This document shows positions 1 through 8,291 of a DNA stretch of 64,000 bases, piece after piece. Position 1 is the first letter of the stretch, and each line of letters begins with the position of its first letter. The notes below the pieces were generated by a model. The model was given only the letters and a program-made list of their open reading frames with translations, was not told where the DNA came from and ran no database searches. Origin of the DNA: DASTFP01 sp963744345 (GTDB lineage: Bacteria; Verrucomicrobiota; Verrucomicrobiia; Chthoniobacterales; Terrimicrobiaceae); NCBI GenBank assembly GCA_963744345.1, contig CAVUTD010000017.1:124001-188000 (forward strand). The letters are read 5' to 3'. The position numbers and the translations under genes were made by a program.

Positions 1-1616
1 ATAGCGTTTTAGAAGCTGCTGGTCCTCGGGAGTGAGCCGTTCGAAGCGGCGTCCCATGCGTTTGGCGAAGCGCTGTGCAAAAGCCTCCGCGAGGAGGATG
101 ATGTCGTCCCCTCGCTCGCAGAGGTCGGGCAAACGAATTGGAAAGACGTTCAGGCGATAGAACAGATCCTCTCGGAAGCGCCCCTGCGAAATTTCCTCCT
201 GCAAATCGCGGTTGGTCGCAGCAACGACCCGCACATCCACCTTTCGGGTTCTTGTTCCGCCGACAGTTCAAACTCACCCTCTTGCAGCACGCGAAGCAGT
301 TTTGCCTGCAGGTCAAGCGGCAATTCGGCAACTTCATCCAAGAACAGAATTCCGCCGTCTGCCTGCGCGAAAGCGCCCCTCTCGCCGGCTGGTGGCACCA
401 GTGAAGGCGCCTTTTTCATGACCGAAGAATTCACTCTCCATCAAGGCGTCTGGAATTGCGGCACAGTTGACCCGAACCAACGGACCTCCGCGTCGCGAGC
501 CTGCTTCATGGATAGCTCGGGCGACGAGTTCCTTTCCCGTGCCGGTTTCCCCAAGGATGAGAACCGTCGCGTTCGTCGGAGCAACCTGACGGATGGCATC
601 GCAAACGGCTCGGATTCCGGCACTGCGGCCGATGATCCCCAACTCGCCCGGAGCTTCCCCGACAACAGCACGTAAGGATTCCGTCTCCTCCACCAGGGCG
701 CGGATGCGCCGCTCCGCTTCCAATCGCTCGCTCATATTGCGCAGAAATACCGTGTAGTAGGGCGCGCCATGGTAGAGATAACGCGAGATTGCTGCTTCTG
801 CGGGAACCGGCTTCCTGTCCGAACGACGCGTTTCCAGCCCTTCCGGCAACCAGAGAGGACGCTCGCGCGGCCGCGCTTGAAGTTCCTGCGTGAGCTTTGA
901 GAATTTTGCTGCGGCGTTCGGACTGAGAAAATCCAGGAAGTTCTCGCCTGCCAGGTCCTCCTCCGTGCAGGCGAAAAGCTCCGTTGCACGGGGATTTAAG
1001 CGCGTGATTTTGAAGTCTCGATCCAGCACCAGGATGGCATCCATCGCGGTATCGAGCAGAAGCGAAAGTTGCGCCTCGCGTTCGCGCGCGGCAGCTTCCG
1101 CCCGCAACCGGCGGAGCTCCGCGACGGCCCGAGCGGCAAAAAGGTCGAGCAACTCGTAGAGCTGAGGTTCCGCAGGCATGGCGCGATTATCCAAGTACCG
1201 CCAGATGCCCGAGCAGGGTTCCGTCTGCGTCCAGCAAGCGGGGTGCCCATATAGCTGACGGCTCCGAGGCTCGCCAGATCGGAGTCATTGGGAAAAAATT
1301 CCAATAAGCGCTCTGGAAAATGCGCGCGAGATTTAGTATCGATCACTACTTGGCAGGGCGTTCCCTCGATCGGGTATTCGTAATCGTCAAGAAATCTGTC
1401 GTTCACCCAAAAGGCCACCGCACGAAGACATCGCGAATCGCCGAGATACTCAGTGACAATCGCGCCGCATGTTTGCAGCGCCTCACTGAGGTTCCGAGCC
1501 AGGGCGCGAAAAAAGTCCGCTCCGGTTTCCGAAACCGTGCCCTCGACGAGAAATCGCAGAATCTTGTCCTCGCGAATTCTTAACTTAGTAGCGTCCTCGA
1601 GCATTCTAGGATCCAA
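1..1616 (-). pseudogene. GAF-PAS-AAA+ sigma-54-dependent transcriptional regulator, four indels, 3' end cut by window
   Basis: Read on the minus strand in several frames this is an NtrC-type activator. It has an N-terminal GAF-like domain (from 1616 to about 1235), a PAS domain (about 1120-800), then a sigma-54 AAA+ module with Walker A GETGTGKE, the sigma-54 contact loop GAFTGA, Walker B-like ILFLDEV and the later VVAATNRDL segment. The C-terminal Fis-type helix-turn-helix lies beyond base 1. The reading frame breaks at about 1235 and 1193 (one extra base each), 369 (one extra base) and 265 (one base missing). Translation across the breaks restores family-typical sequence each time. It diverges from the exporter gene at 1707, so it may have controlled it, but no sigma-54 promoter was seen between them. 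Four small indels fit either recent decay or read errors. The family assignment is secure; whether it is functional is not. Confidence 0.8.
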
Positions 1617-1706
1617 TGGGACAATTTACCTCTCTGAGCAGTCAAAGCACAACCGTCTTGAGCACGCGGCAAGGTCCGCCAAGCTTCACACGTCAAATCA
1701 AACCTC

Positions 1707-2153
1707 ATGAGTGAAACGTCCTGGGCTATCCTGACGGTTTTTGGCTTGGGAATCGCTTATTTCCTGGCGGCCATTCCTACCGGCGTTGCCATGCACTTGA
1801 ATCCTTGGCTGGCTGCGCTTTCTGCTTGGGCGGGATACACCAGCATTGCTGCGGCGATGCTCGTTATCGGGACGCCGGCGCGTAGATGGTTGGAAAAGAA
1901 ATTTAGGATTTCGCCTCGACCGAACCCTCAAAAGCTCTTTTGGCGCGTTTGGATCCGCTGGGGATTACCTGGCCTTGGCTTGCTTGCGCCAGTTACTTGC
2001 GGCCCATATTTTGCCGCGCTTATCGCCCTAGCCCTTGGCGAGAAACCTCACCGCCTCTTGCTGTGGATCGCTCTTGGCGTGATACCCTGGTGCATTGCTT
2101 TCGCCATTCTGGCAGGCACCGGTTACCAGTTGTTGGAGCAAGGACAGAAATGA
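1707..2153 (+). CDS. Small multidrug-export-like integral membrane protein
   Basis: A 148-residue protein with about four hydrophobic segments: an N-terminal helix from residue 8, a second near 35-55, and two after residue 85. A basic cytoplasmic loop (RRWLEKKFRIS) lies between them. The Gly/Pro-rich stretch PGLGLLAPVTCGPYFAALIALALG resembles the signature of the Sm_multidrug_ex family (PF06695), a group of small predicted exporters whose substrates are mostly unknown. The ATG at 1707 is taken because the first membrane helix follows directly. It is divergent from the broken sigma-54 regulator upstream, and nothing downstream looks co-transcribed. The family assignment is by resemblance only; a generic small membrane protein is the alternative. 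Confidence 0.6.
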   Translation: MSETSWAILTVFGLGIAYFLAAIPTGVAMHLNPWLAALSAWAGYTSIAAAMLVIGTPARRWLEKKFRISPRPNPQKLFWRVWIRWGLPGLGLLAPVTCGPYFAALIALALGEKPHRLLLWIALGVIPWCIAFAILAGTGYQLLEQGQK

Positions 2154-2246
2154 CCCGGCCCTCAACCTTCAAGGATATGCGTTCAGGTGAAGAAACATTC
2201 CAGGCCGCCCCGCGCCCGAAAGTGCGACTTTTCCCACATTCGCCGA

Positions 2247-2640
2247 TTACAAGCCGGTTGGGCGCACAATCTTTTGGTAAGCTGCCCCGACGAGCGCCAA
2301 GGCGGCTCCCAATAGGGTTATGGTTGAGCGCCCATCAGGGAGGCTGTTGACGGGATCCTTGCTCTTATAGGGAGTGAGGCTTGAGAATCCGCCAAATCCA
2401 TGTGAGCCGGTGCCTTGCGAAGGGAAAGTAAACTGGCTGGCTTCGTTGAGATAATAGAGCGCTTCGAAATGATGCACAGCGGAGCGGGCGTGCAAACGAT
2501 TCAACACCGCCGCCAAGGCTTCCTCCAAGGCCGCTCCCATAGTGAAGGACGGCGCAGTCATAGCCAACCAACCCGCCCGCGCTCACCCCGTTTGACCCAA
2601 GATCCGTAGCTCCCGCCAAAATCGGCGCGGGCAACTCCGG
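2247..2640 (-). pseudogene. Decayed VPDSG-CTERM type exported protein (C-terminal part)
   Basis: Two minus-strand frames together give the tail of a protein of the kind that ends in a VPDSG-CTERM sorting signal, a PEP-CTERM variant known from Verrucomicrobiota. Frame one (about 2640-2480) reads ILAGATDLGSNG...YDCAVLHYGSGLGGS. Frame two (about 2480-2247) reads ALYYLNEASQFTFPSQG, then GFGGFSSLT and the terminal SLPDGRSTITLLGAALALVG followed by basic residues. The signal is degenerate: the expected V-P-D-(S/G)-G is L-P-D-G-R. No start codon or signal peptide was found upstream, and the frame is broken near 2480. It is therefore called a relic. The family resemblance is from memory of such tails and was not searched. 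Confidence 0.5.
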
Positions 2641-3098
2641 TAGAGAAGGGTTAATCGGATTGAATTATATCCATTAACGACGTTGGTCAGACGGACAAAA
2701 TTGCTGGCTGGTCATTTCCATTGCCATTCCCTTTTCTCCTTCGGTTCCGTTCTTTTGGATGTCAACACTTACGCCCGGGATTTGGTAGATTGGTACCGCG
2801 TTCGCTCTTGGCGCCGGCGCTTTCATTTTCTGCATTAGCACGTTGATCATTAGGTACGTGTATCACTAAGACTCAGCTTGAGTTCGTAACTGTTTCCGAC
2901 GATCTAGCGGGAGTAACGTTTAACACTTCCAACTTGGGGGAGATTCAAAGGACAGCAAGCGCCCCGAAACAGATCTGCCTGGGAGTTGCTGCAATCAACC
3001 GAAGCGCCAAGCTGGCGAACTCGCATGATCCGGACGTCCGCCCGGTGGTTCAAGGGGCCGGTGGAAAACAACGTCAGCTGCTGAGATCGTTGCCCATC
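2641..3098. other. Gene-poor stretch, no supportable gene
   Basis: Between the sorting-signal relic and the SMP-30 gene there is no frame with convincing coding character. A short plus-strand frame ending near 2840 has a plausible protein-like run (LLDVNTYARDLVDWYRVRSW) but no start or recognisable family. It may be the tail of another lost gene. No hairpin with a T-run or tRNA-like fold was noticed. Confidence 0.4.
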
Positions 3099-4100
3099 TT
3101 AATCGCCAAGCGCAAGCTTCGATGAGTCGGGACGGAACGGCCGTCCCTGCGTCGCCGTCCGTATCCTGCAAACTCGGCTACCAGCTGTGATGTAAAGGGT
3201 CGCGCCGTCGTCACCCCAGTTACAATTCGAGGTGATGCCAACAAGGATGGTTCCCAAAAGTTTTCCCTCGGGTGAAAGAACGGCGACACCTCCGGGCGCT
3301 GTCGTGAAGACATGTCCCTCCACATCTACCTTAAGTCCATCGCATGTCCCCCGAAGACCTCGCTGGAGAAAGGGCACAGCATCGAAAAACTGACGGCTCG
3401 CGCCGAGCAGACCGTCGCCACGCACATCAAAGGCGATCACGCGGGGCAAAGCGGCGTCACTATTCGCGACATAGAGGGTGTTCTCGTCCGGGCTGAAGGC
3501 CAAACCGTTGGGGAAAGGGAGATCTTTGGTGAGGAGAACGACGGTTCCATCCGGCGCGACACGATAAACACCATTCCATGGAATCTCTTTCAGCGAAGAG
3601 GCGTCCCGTCCTTTGAAGCCGTAAGATGGGTCGGTGAAATAGATGGCGCCGGAACTGTGCAGAGCAAGATCATTTGGATTATTGAAGCGGCGCCCCTCGA
3701 AGCGGTCGACGATCACTGTTTGGGTGCGTGCATCGTTCTCAAGCCGAACGATCCTACGAGCGCCATGTTGACAAAGAAGCAGGCGACCTTCGGAATCGAG
3801 GATTAGTCCATTTGAACCCGGTTCAATGAAATCCGGGTTCGACAAAATCCCTCCGCTGGGTTCCAGGAAAACTTCGGCCCGTGTGGACCCACGCTTCCAA
3901 CGGTAGAGAATGTTTGCGGGGACGTCCGAAAAAAGCAGCGCGCCCTGCCTCCAAACAGGTCCTTCACTCCAAACAAATCCTTCACAAACCGTCTCCGCGC
4001 GCGCGGTAGCCTCGATAAGCCGGTCGAAAGCTGGATCGAGACGCTCGATCAAGTTTTCGGCCGGATTGTGCTGCACCTGGTAAGTAGGATCACCAGACAT
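3099..4100 (-). CDS. SMP-30/gluconolactonase-family hydrolase
   Basis: A 333-residue six-bladed beta-propeller of the SMP-30/gluconolaconase/LRE-like family, whose members hydrolyse sugar lactones using one bound metal ion. Visible family features are the N-terminal metal-ligand motif WSEGPVW, the central NNPNDLALHSSGAIYFTDP with the ligand Asn, FPNGLAFSPDENTLYVANS, and CDGLKVDVEGHVFTTAPGG near the C-terminus. The frame is open up to 4226, but the ATG at 4100 is preferred because the extra 42 residues would run into the oppositely oriented hydrolase gene and do not look like propeller sequence. No signal peptide is seen from this start, so it is probably cytoplasmic. It is divergent from the dienelactone hydrolase with 42 bp between starts. 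The exact substrate is unknown. Confidence 0.85.
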   Translation of the reverse strand: MSGDPTYQVQHNPAENLIERLDPAFDRLIEATARAETVCEGFVWSEGPVWRQGALLFSDVPANILYRWKRGSTRAEVFLEPSGGILSNPDFIEPGSNGLILDSEGRLLLCQHGARRIVRLENDARTQTVIVDRFEGRRFNNPNDLALHSSGAIYFTDPSYGFKGRDASSLKEIPWNGVYRVAPDGTVVLLTKDLPFPNGLAFSPDENTLYVANSDAALPRVIAFDVRGDGLLGASRQFFDAVPFLQRGLRGTCDGLKVDVEGHVFTTAPGGVAVLSPEGKLLGTILVGITSNCNWGDDGATLYITAGSRVCRIRTATQGRPFRPDSSKLALGD

Positions 4101-4142
4101 AGTATGGACTCGACGGATATCGCAGGAAACTGATTTAAGGGA

Positions 4143-4970
4143 ATGAAAATGACGAGTAGTTTTGGAAATATGAAGACGCTCTTTGTTTGCGCCGTAACGG
4201 CCATTATTCTCTCCTCCTCTCTGCAAGCAGCCCTCAAGACTAAGGAAATTACCTATTCAGAAGGAGGTACAACGATGAAGGGTTTTCTCGCCTGGGATGA
4301 CGCAAGCTCCGCCAAGCGGCCAGGGATCCTCGTCGTGCATGAATGGTGGGGCCTCAACGACTATGCGCGCAGCCGGGCGAAGCAATTGGCCGAACTCGGT
4401 TACACGGCACTCGCAGTGGATATGTATGGGGAAGGCAAGGCCGCGGAACACCCGAAAGACGCGGGCGCTTTCGCCGCCTCCGTCATGAAAGATCCGACTG
4501 TCGCGCTTGCTCGCTTTCGAGCGGCAATGGAGGCTCTCAAAGCCGAGCCCACGGTGGAACCGGACAAGATCGCCGCGATCGGATATTGCATGGGCGGAGC
4601 AATCGTTTTGAACGCAGTGCGACAGGGAACGGATCTCGACGCAGTCGCAAGTTTCCACGGTTCGCTCGGAGGCCTCCTGGCAATCGAGAAGCCCATCAAG
4701 GCTAAGGTTCTTGTATGTCACGGCGCAGTTGACTCCTTCATACCGATCGAACAGGTCACCGCGTTCAAGAAGGAGATGGAAGAAGCCGCCCCCAACTTCA
4801 AGTTTGTCTCATATCCAGACGCCAAACACGGCTTCAGCAATCCGGCAGCAGATGAAACCGGCAAGAAGTTTCAGCTTGATATTGCTTACAATAATCAAGC
4901 CGACACGGAATCCTGGAAAGAACTGCAAGCATTGCTCCGGAGCGCTTTCCCGAAATCGAATCCTGAATAA
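4143..4970 (+). CDS. Exported dienelactone hydrolase family protein
   Basis: A 275-residue alpha/beta hydrolase of the dienelactone hydrolase family. The Cys-Asp-His triad of that family is visible: nucleophile Cys149 in GYCMGG, Asp197 in HGAVDSF and His229 in DAKHGFS. The early HEWWGLNDYARSRAKQLAELGY block is also typical. Residues 10-30 (MKTLFVCAVTAIILSSSLQA) form a signal peptide, so the protein is probably exported. The start could be 4143 or the internal ATG at 4170; 4143 is kept because of the purine-rich AAGGGA just before it. Classical members open dienelactones in chloroaromatic breakdown, but many relatives act on other esters and no pathway genes are nearby. It shares a short divergent promoter region with the SMP-30 lactonase, so both may act on lactones or esters. 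Confidence 0.88.
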   Translation: MKMTSSFGNMKTLFVCAVTAIILSSSLQAALKTKEITYSEGGTTMKGFLAWDDASSAKRPGILVVHEWWGLNDYARSRAKQLAELGYTALAVDMYGEGKAAEHPKDAGAFAASVMKDPTVALARFRAAMEALKAEPTVEPDKIAAIGYCMGGAIVLNAVRQGTDLDAVASFHGSLGGLLAIEKPIKAKVLVCHGAVDSFIPIEQVTAFKKEMEEAAPNFKFVSYPDAKHGFSNPAADETGKKFQLDIAYNNQADTESWKELQALLRSAFPKSNPE

Positions 4971-4993
4971 CACCCCGCTCCGTGCCTGGAGAG

Positions 4994-5061
4994 CTGTAGC
5001 GTCGGTTCTAATCTTTTTTTCCTCTGCTTTTTCTCCCGTCGGTCGCAGGCCGTCGCTACAG
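4994..5061. repeat. Intergenic inverted repeat downstream of the dienelactone hydrolase
   Basis: Arms CTGTAGCGTCGG (4994-5005) and CCGTCGCTACAG (5050-5061) are complementary at 11 of 12 positions and flank a 44-base pyrimidine-rich spacer. It starts 23 bases after the hydrolase stop codon, where a transcript end is expected. The loop is long, so a dispersed palindromic element is as likely as a terminator. Confidence 0.5.
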
Positions 5062-5128
5062 TCTTCTCGTGATGTTGACGACTCGCAAAGGTGGCAAAGA
5101 TTCGGCCCAGTTCGGGCCAGACTAACTG

Positions 5129-5558
5129 ATGCATTTGTTCGGTGATTCCGAATCACATTCACGTCGGCGACGCAACGTGCGACGAGCGATCGCGAATCGC
5201 GAAGGCTGGTGGACGCGCGATCATGCGCTTGTGGTCATGCTCGTCGCTGCGACGACGCTCCCGCTGGTGCTCTGCTGGCTTCTCGTGCAGCCGTTCATGG
5301 TTCCGCTCGCCTAAGCGCTCGCGCTTGCAGTCGTCGTGCATCCGCTCACGGTTGGATCGCGCGCCGGAACTCGCCGCTGGGATTGCGGTCCTCGTAATCG
5401 CGCTCGTGTTTGCCGCGCTCGTGATTTTCGTCGGACACAGCCTCGTGAGCGAACTTGCAACCGCCTCGCAAGCGGTTCAGTCCAGCGTCGAAAGCGGCCA
5501 GTGGCGCGAGCAATTCGCGCGAAGCTGCAGAAAAGGCGACTTCTCCCCGAGCGCGTAA
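5129..5558 (+). pseudogene. AI-2E family transporter (PerM-like), N-terminal remnant
   Basis: Frame one (5129-5314) gives GWWTRDHALVVMLVAATTLPLVLCWLLVQPFMVPLA and then hits a stop where the family continues with a Trp. Beyond the stop the same frame gives ALALAVVVHPL, then a second frame gives PELAAGIAVLVIALVFAALVIFVGHSLVSEL. That is the first transmembrane hairpin of AI-2E/PerM-type membrane proteins, which normally run to about 350 residues. Everything after about residue 140 is missing. An in-frame stop, a frameshift and a large truncation together mark it as a real relic and not merely a read error. Confidence 0.7.
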
Positions 5559-5793
5559 ACAAGATCCTTAGGACGCTCGGCCATAGGCGAACCTCTAGAA
5601 GTACATGGAAAACCCCAGCGAAAATTCTAAGTCTGCGCCCCGATTCCCGTGTCCGAGGACGAGGTGAGTGCTCCAGTGCGAAGCCTCGCTTTCATCGCTC
5701 GTCGGGCGTCTTTTCTGTTTCTTTATTGCTCAGATTCGGGGCTTGATAATCCGGCGTGGCAAGTCTTCGTGGTTTGCCCCAAACTCCGGCCAC

Positions 5794-6612
5794 ATGCGTG
5801 TGCTTCCCGACAAATTTCTTGCCGCGATGATCGGAGTCCTGCCGCTGCCGGGAGCGCCGCGATACGCGGGAAGCAGTAAGGCTGTTATCAGTCGCGCGCT
5901 TCGTGATCTGGAGCACTATCTTGATGCCGGCATCGACGTTATCGTGCTCGAAAACAGCCATGATCTTCCCTACATCAAACCCCCTTTGGATCCTCTAGGA
6001 ATCGCTTTGATGAAACGCCTCGCCAAAGAAGTGCGCAGGCGTTTCGCTGGCCCGATCGGAATTCAACTGCTCGAAGCGGCAAATGAATCGGCCCTCGAGG
6101 TCGCTTGCGAGGCGGATCTCGACTTCTTGCGAGTGGAAGGTTACGTCTTCGCACATATCGGTGGCGCCGGCCTGATCGAAGGCTGCGCAGGTCGTCTGAC
6201 GAGAAGACGCGCGGAACTTGGCTGCAACCACATTAAAATGTTCGGCGATGTGAACAAAAAGCATTGCTCCCATGCACTGATCGCCGATCTCGACATTATT
6301 GACCTGGTCAAACAAGCTGAGTTTTTCCTCGTCGACGGTGTTATCGTTACCGGGCCACGAACCGGCGAGTCTCCCGATCTCGAAGAGCTGAAAGCAGTCA
6401 AGGAGTCAGCACGCGTTCCCGTTCTCATCGGCTCCGGCATGACGCCGCAAAACATCTCCAGATACATTTCTTGGGCGGACGGCTTTATTGTTGGTTCCAC
6501 GCTCCGCGAAGAGGGGAAATTTCTGGGCCGGCTCGATTCACGGCGTCTTCAGGCGTTTGTCAGCGCATTTCAGGACGCGAGAGATCAAGAATGGCACAGC
6601 GAGAGCAAATGA
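5794..6612 (+). CDS. BtpA/SgcQ-family TIM-barrel protein
   Basis: A 272-residue protein resembling the BtpA/SgcQ family. Typical blocks are MIGVLPLPGAPRYAG near the start, DAGIDVIVLENSHDLPY around residues 48-62, FLRVEGYVFAHIGGAGLIEG in the middle, DVNKKHCSH, then VTGPRTGESPDL and PVLIGSGMTPQNISRY before ADGFIVGSTLREEG. BtpA stabilises photosystem I in cyanobacteria, while SgcQ relatives in other bacteria are uncharacterised barrel proteins near sugar genes. No photosynthesis gene is in this window, so a non-photosynthetic role is likely. The frame is open from 5668, but ATG 5794 is chosen because the conserved N-terminus starts there. Upstream lies only the decayed AI-2E gene. Confidence 0.82.
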   Translation: MRVLPDKFLAAMIGVLPLPGAPRYAGSSKAVISRALRDLEHYLDAGIDVIVLENSHDLPYIKPPLDPLGIALMKRLAKEVRRRFAGPIGIQLLEAANESALEVACEADLDFLRVEGYVFAHIGGAGLIEGCAGRLTRRRAELGCNHIKMFGDVNKKHCSHALIADLDIIDLVKQAEFFLVDGVIVTGPRTGESPDLEELKAVKESARVPVLIGSGMTPQNISRYISWADGFIVGSTLREEGKFLGRLDSRRLQAFVSAFQDARDQEWHSESK

Positions 6613-6690
6613 CTTGCTCGGCGGCCCATCACCCAGCGTGAATTTGCAGCGCACGAGGTTCGAAGCGATCTCCCGTCATCACCTTCAAGT

Positions 6691-7326
6691 TTATGGCTTT
6701 CGATAAAACCGGATCGCCTCGATGGCACTCCCAAACTGCTTCAGCGGATAAACTCCCTTCTCCCCGCCTCGGCCGGGATCCCGAATCAAGTAGTCAAAAC
6801 CTTGTTTCCCACAGATAACCACAAAATGCGTTATCCCGTTCGGGTAACGCAGTCGCGCAATCACTGGATTCTTCTCGAATAAGTTTCGATCGATCAGAAA
6901 ATGGGACGGTAAATTCTCGTAATGCGGCAGAAGAAGCGTCGTGAAGCCAGAATCGAATTGCGCAGCTTTCTCCCAATAGATCCAGCCCTGCGGTGTATAG
7001 CCGCCCGGCAATTTGGTAAGAAATTTGTTCAGACGACCGGGATCCACGTCCACTCCATAGCTTCCGAGCGCCATTGCCGCTGAGGCGACTGCACATCCTT
7101 CCGCACCAAGACTTCCAGCTGTCGAGCCGAGAGGGTCCTCTGCCCACCGGGGATCTGCTTGAAAAAACTGGGGCACATAAAATTCAAAACGTCCCGGCAC
7201 ATAGAGTCCCCCCGAGGCGGCGAGCGGCTTTTGCTCCTGCCATCTCCTCATCCACCAAACTCCCCCAGCGATGGCCGCGCCGAGCAGCACGAGCAAGAGA
7301 AGCCAGAAAATCCTCCTTGCGGTCAT
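6691..7326 (-). CDS. Membrane-anchored C39-like papain-fold peptidase
   Basis: A 211-residue protein with one N-terminal membrane helix (residues 6-24) followed by a basic WMRRW segment, then a C39-like peptidase domain. The motif PQFFQADPRW (residues 52-61) supplies a candidate oxyanion Gln. Cys78 in GAEGCAVASAAMAL, His167 in GITHFVV and Asp183 in IRDPG form a credible catalytic triad. The domain matches the Peptidase_C39_2 type, usually found in stand-alone bacterial proteins and not in bacteriocin exporters. The catalytic domain would face the periplasm. The substrate is unknown. It is divergent, with 26 bp between starts, from another exported protein of related fold, so the two are probably expressed together. 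Confidence 0.8.
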   Translation of the reverse strand: MTARRIFWLLLLVLLGAAIAGGVWWMRRWQEQKPLAASGGLYVPGRFEFYVPQFFQADPRWAEDPLGSTAGSLGAEGCAVASAAMALGSYGVDVDPGRLNKFLTKLPGGYTPQGWIYWEKAAQFDSGFTTLLLPHYENLPSHFLIDRNLFEKNPVIARLRYPNGITHFVVICGKQGFDYLIRDPGRGGEKGVYPLKQFGSAIEAIRFYRKP

Positions 7327-7352
7327 GACAGAGTGAATCTTGTTTACACTCG

Positions 7353-8120
7353 GTGATTTCGCGAGCGCTCTTTTTGGCTGTATTGGCCATTTCGACCGTC
7401 GCCGCTGACGTCAATCAAATCGTCCTGGAGCAAACCCGCGCGATGCCAACCGGAGGCGGCTACGCAACAGACCTGGCCGCGCATAAGGCCCTTGCGTCCT
7501 CAGTTGATCTTGCCAACTCCGTTCTTATCAACCCCAAGCAGGCAATGCCAAGTTACTGTTCCGGAGCAACGTACCTTATCTTCCTCAAGACGTTGAAAGC
7601 CTTGGAAAGTGCTGGCACCATCTCCCTCTCCCGCAAGACTTGGCACGCATTGGTGCCGCGACTTCGTGCCGATGGCCAAGACACCTTGCCCGATGGCGAA
7701 GACATCTGGGGACGTTGGAATGCCAATGGCCCCGGAACTGCCAGGCTCTTTCATGAACTCGGGCTTGGACAAAATTTCACCGATTTTTCCGCCGCCCGCC
7801 CCGGAGACTTTTTGAAAATTTTTTGGACGGATGCCGTTGGAAAAAAAGAAACCGGGCACTCGGTAATCTTTCTCGGATTGAGAAAAGTAGACGGGTCAGA
7901 AATCGTTCGCTTTTGGTCGAGCAACCGCCCCGAAGGCTTCGGCGAGAGCTTCGTGCCCCGAGAGAAGATCGCACGGGCAATCTTTTCGAGGCTTGAACGA
8001 CCGGAGAAAATTTCGGCCTGGCCCAAACTGCCGAAAGCCGACCCGTACCTCGCCAGCTTGCTGACCACGGAATCGAGTTTCGCGGAGGCAGCCAGAAAGT
8101 CTGGTCTCGAAAAGCCATGA
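7353..8120 (+). CDS. Secreted NlpC/P60-like (papain-fold) protein of unknown function
   Basis: A 255-residue protein starting with GTG, with a signal peptide at residues 1-18 (ISRALFLAVLAISTVAA). It contains the Cys-then-His layout of amidase/NlpC-like folds: Cys69 in MPSYCSGATYLIF, then ARPGDFLKIFW and His169 in TGHSVIFLGL. The third residue of a triad is not obvious. No specific family was recognised. The neighbour in divergent orientation is a C39-like peptidase, which suggests a shared envelope role such as cell-wall or peptide processing. The GTG start is taken because the signal peptide begins directly after it; the promoters of the two genes must overlap. Confidence 0.65.
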   Translation: MISRALFLAVLAISTVAADVNQIVLEQTRAMPTGGGYATDLAAHKALASSVDLANSVLINPKQAMPSYCSGATYLIFLKTLKALESAGTISLSRKTWHALVPRLRADGQDTLPDGEDIWGRWNANGPGTARLFHELGLGQNFTDFSAARPGDFLKIFWTDAVGKKETGHSVIFLGLRKVDGSEIVRFWSSNRPEGFGESFVPREKIARAIFSRLERPEKISAWPKLPKADPYLASLLTTESSFAEAARKSGLEKP

Positions 8121-8291
8121 TGAAGGATTCCACGCGCCGACGCACCCAGATCTCGAAGACTTATCGCACGCGCCGACACTTTCGTGAATCCATCATCGAG
8201 GGCTTGATAGACGCTGAGACGAATAGTGCCGCCCTAATCCACGATTGCTTCCTTAACCCTCGATATAGTACTCCTGACAGGCGAGGATTGT

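Noticed and set aside
4101..4226. Extended N-terminus of the SMP-30 protein
   Set aside because: It would overlap the divergent dienelactone hydrolase gene and its signal peptide and does not match the propeller family.
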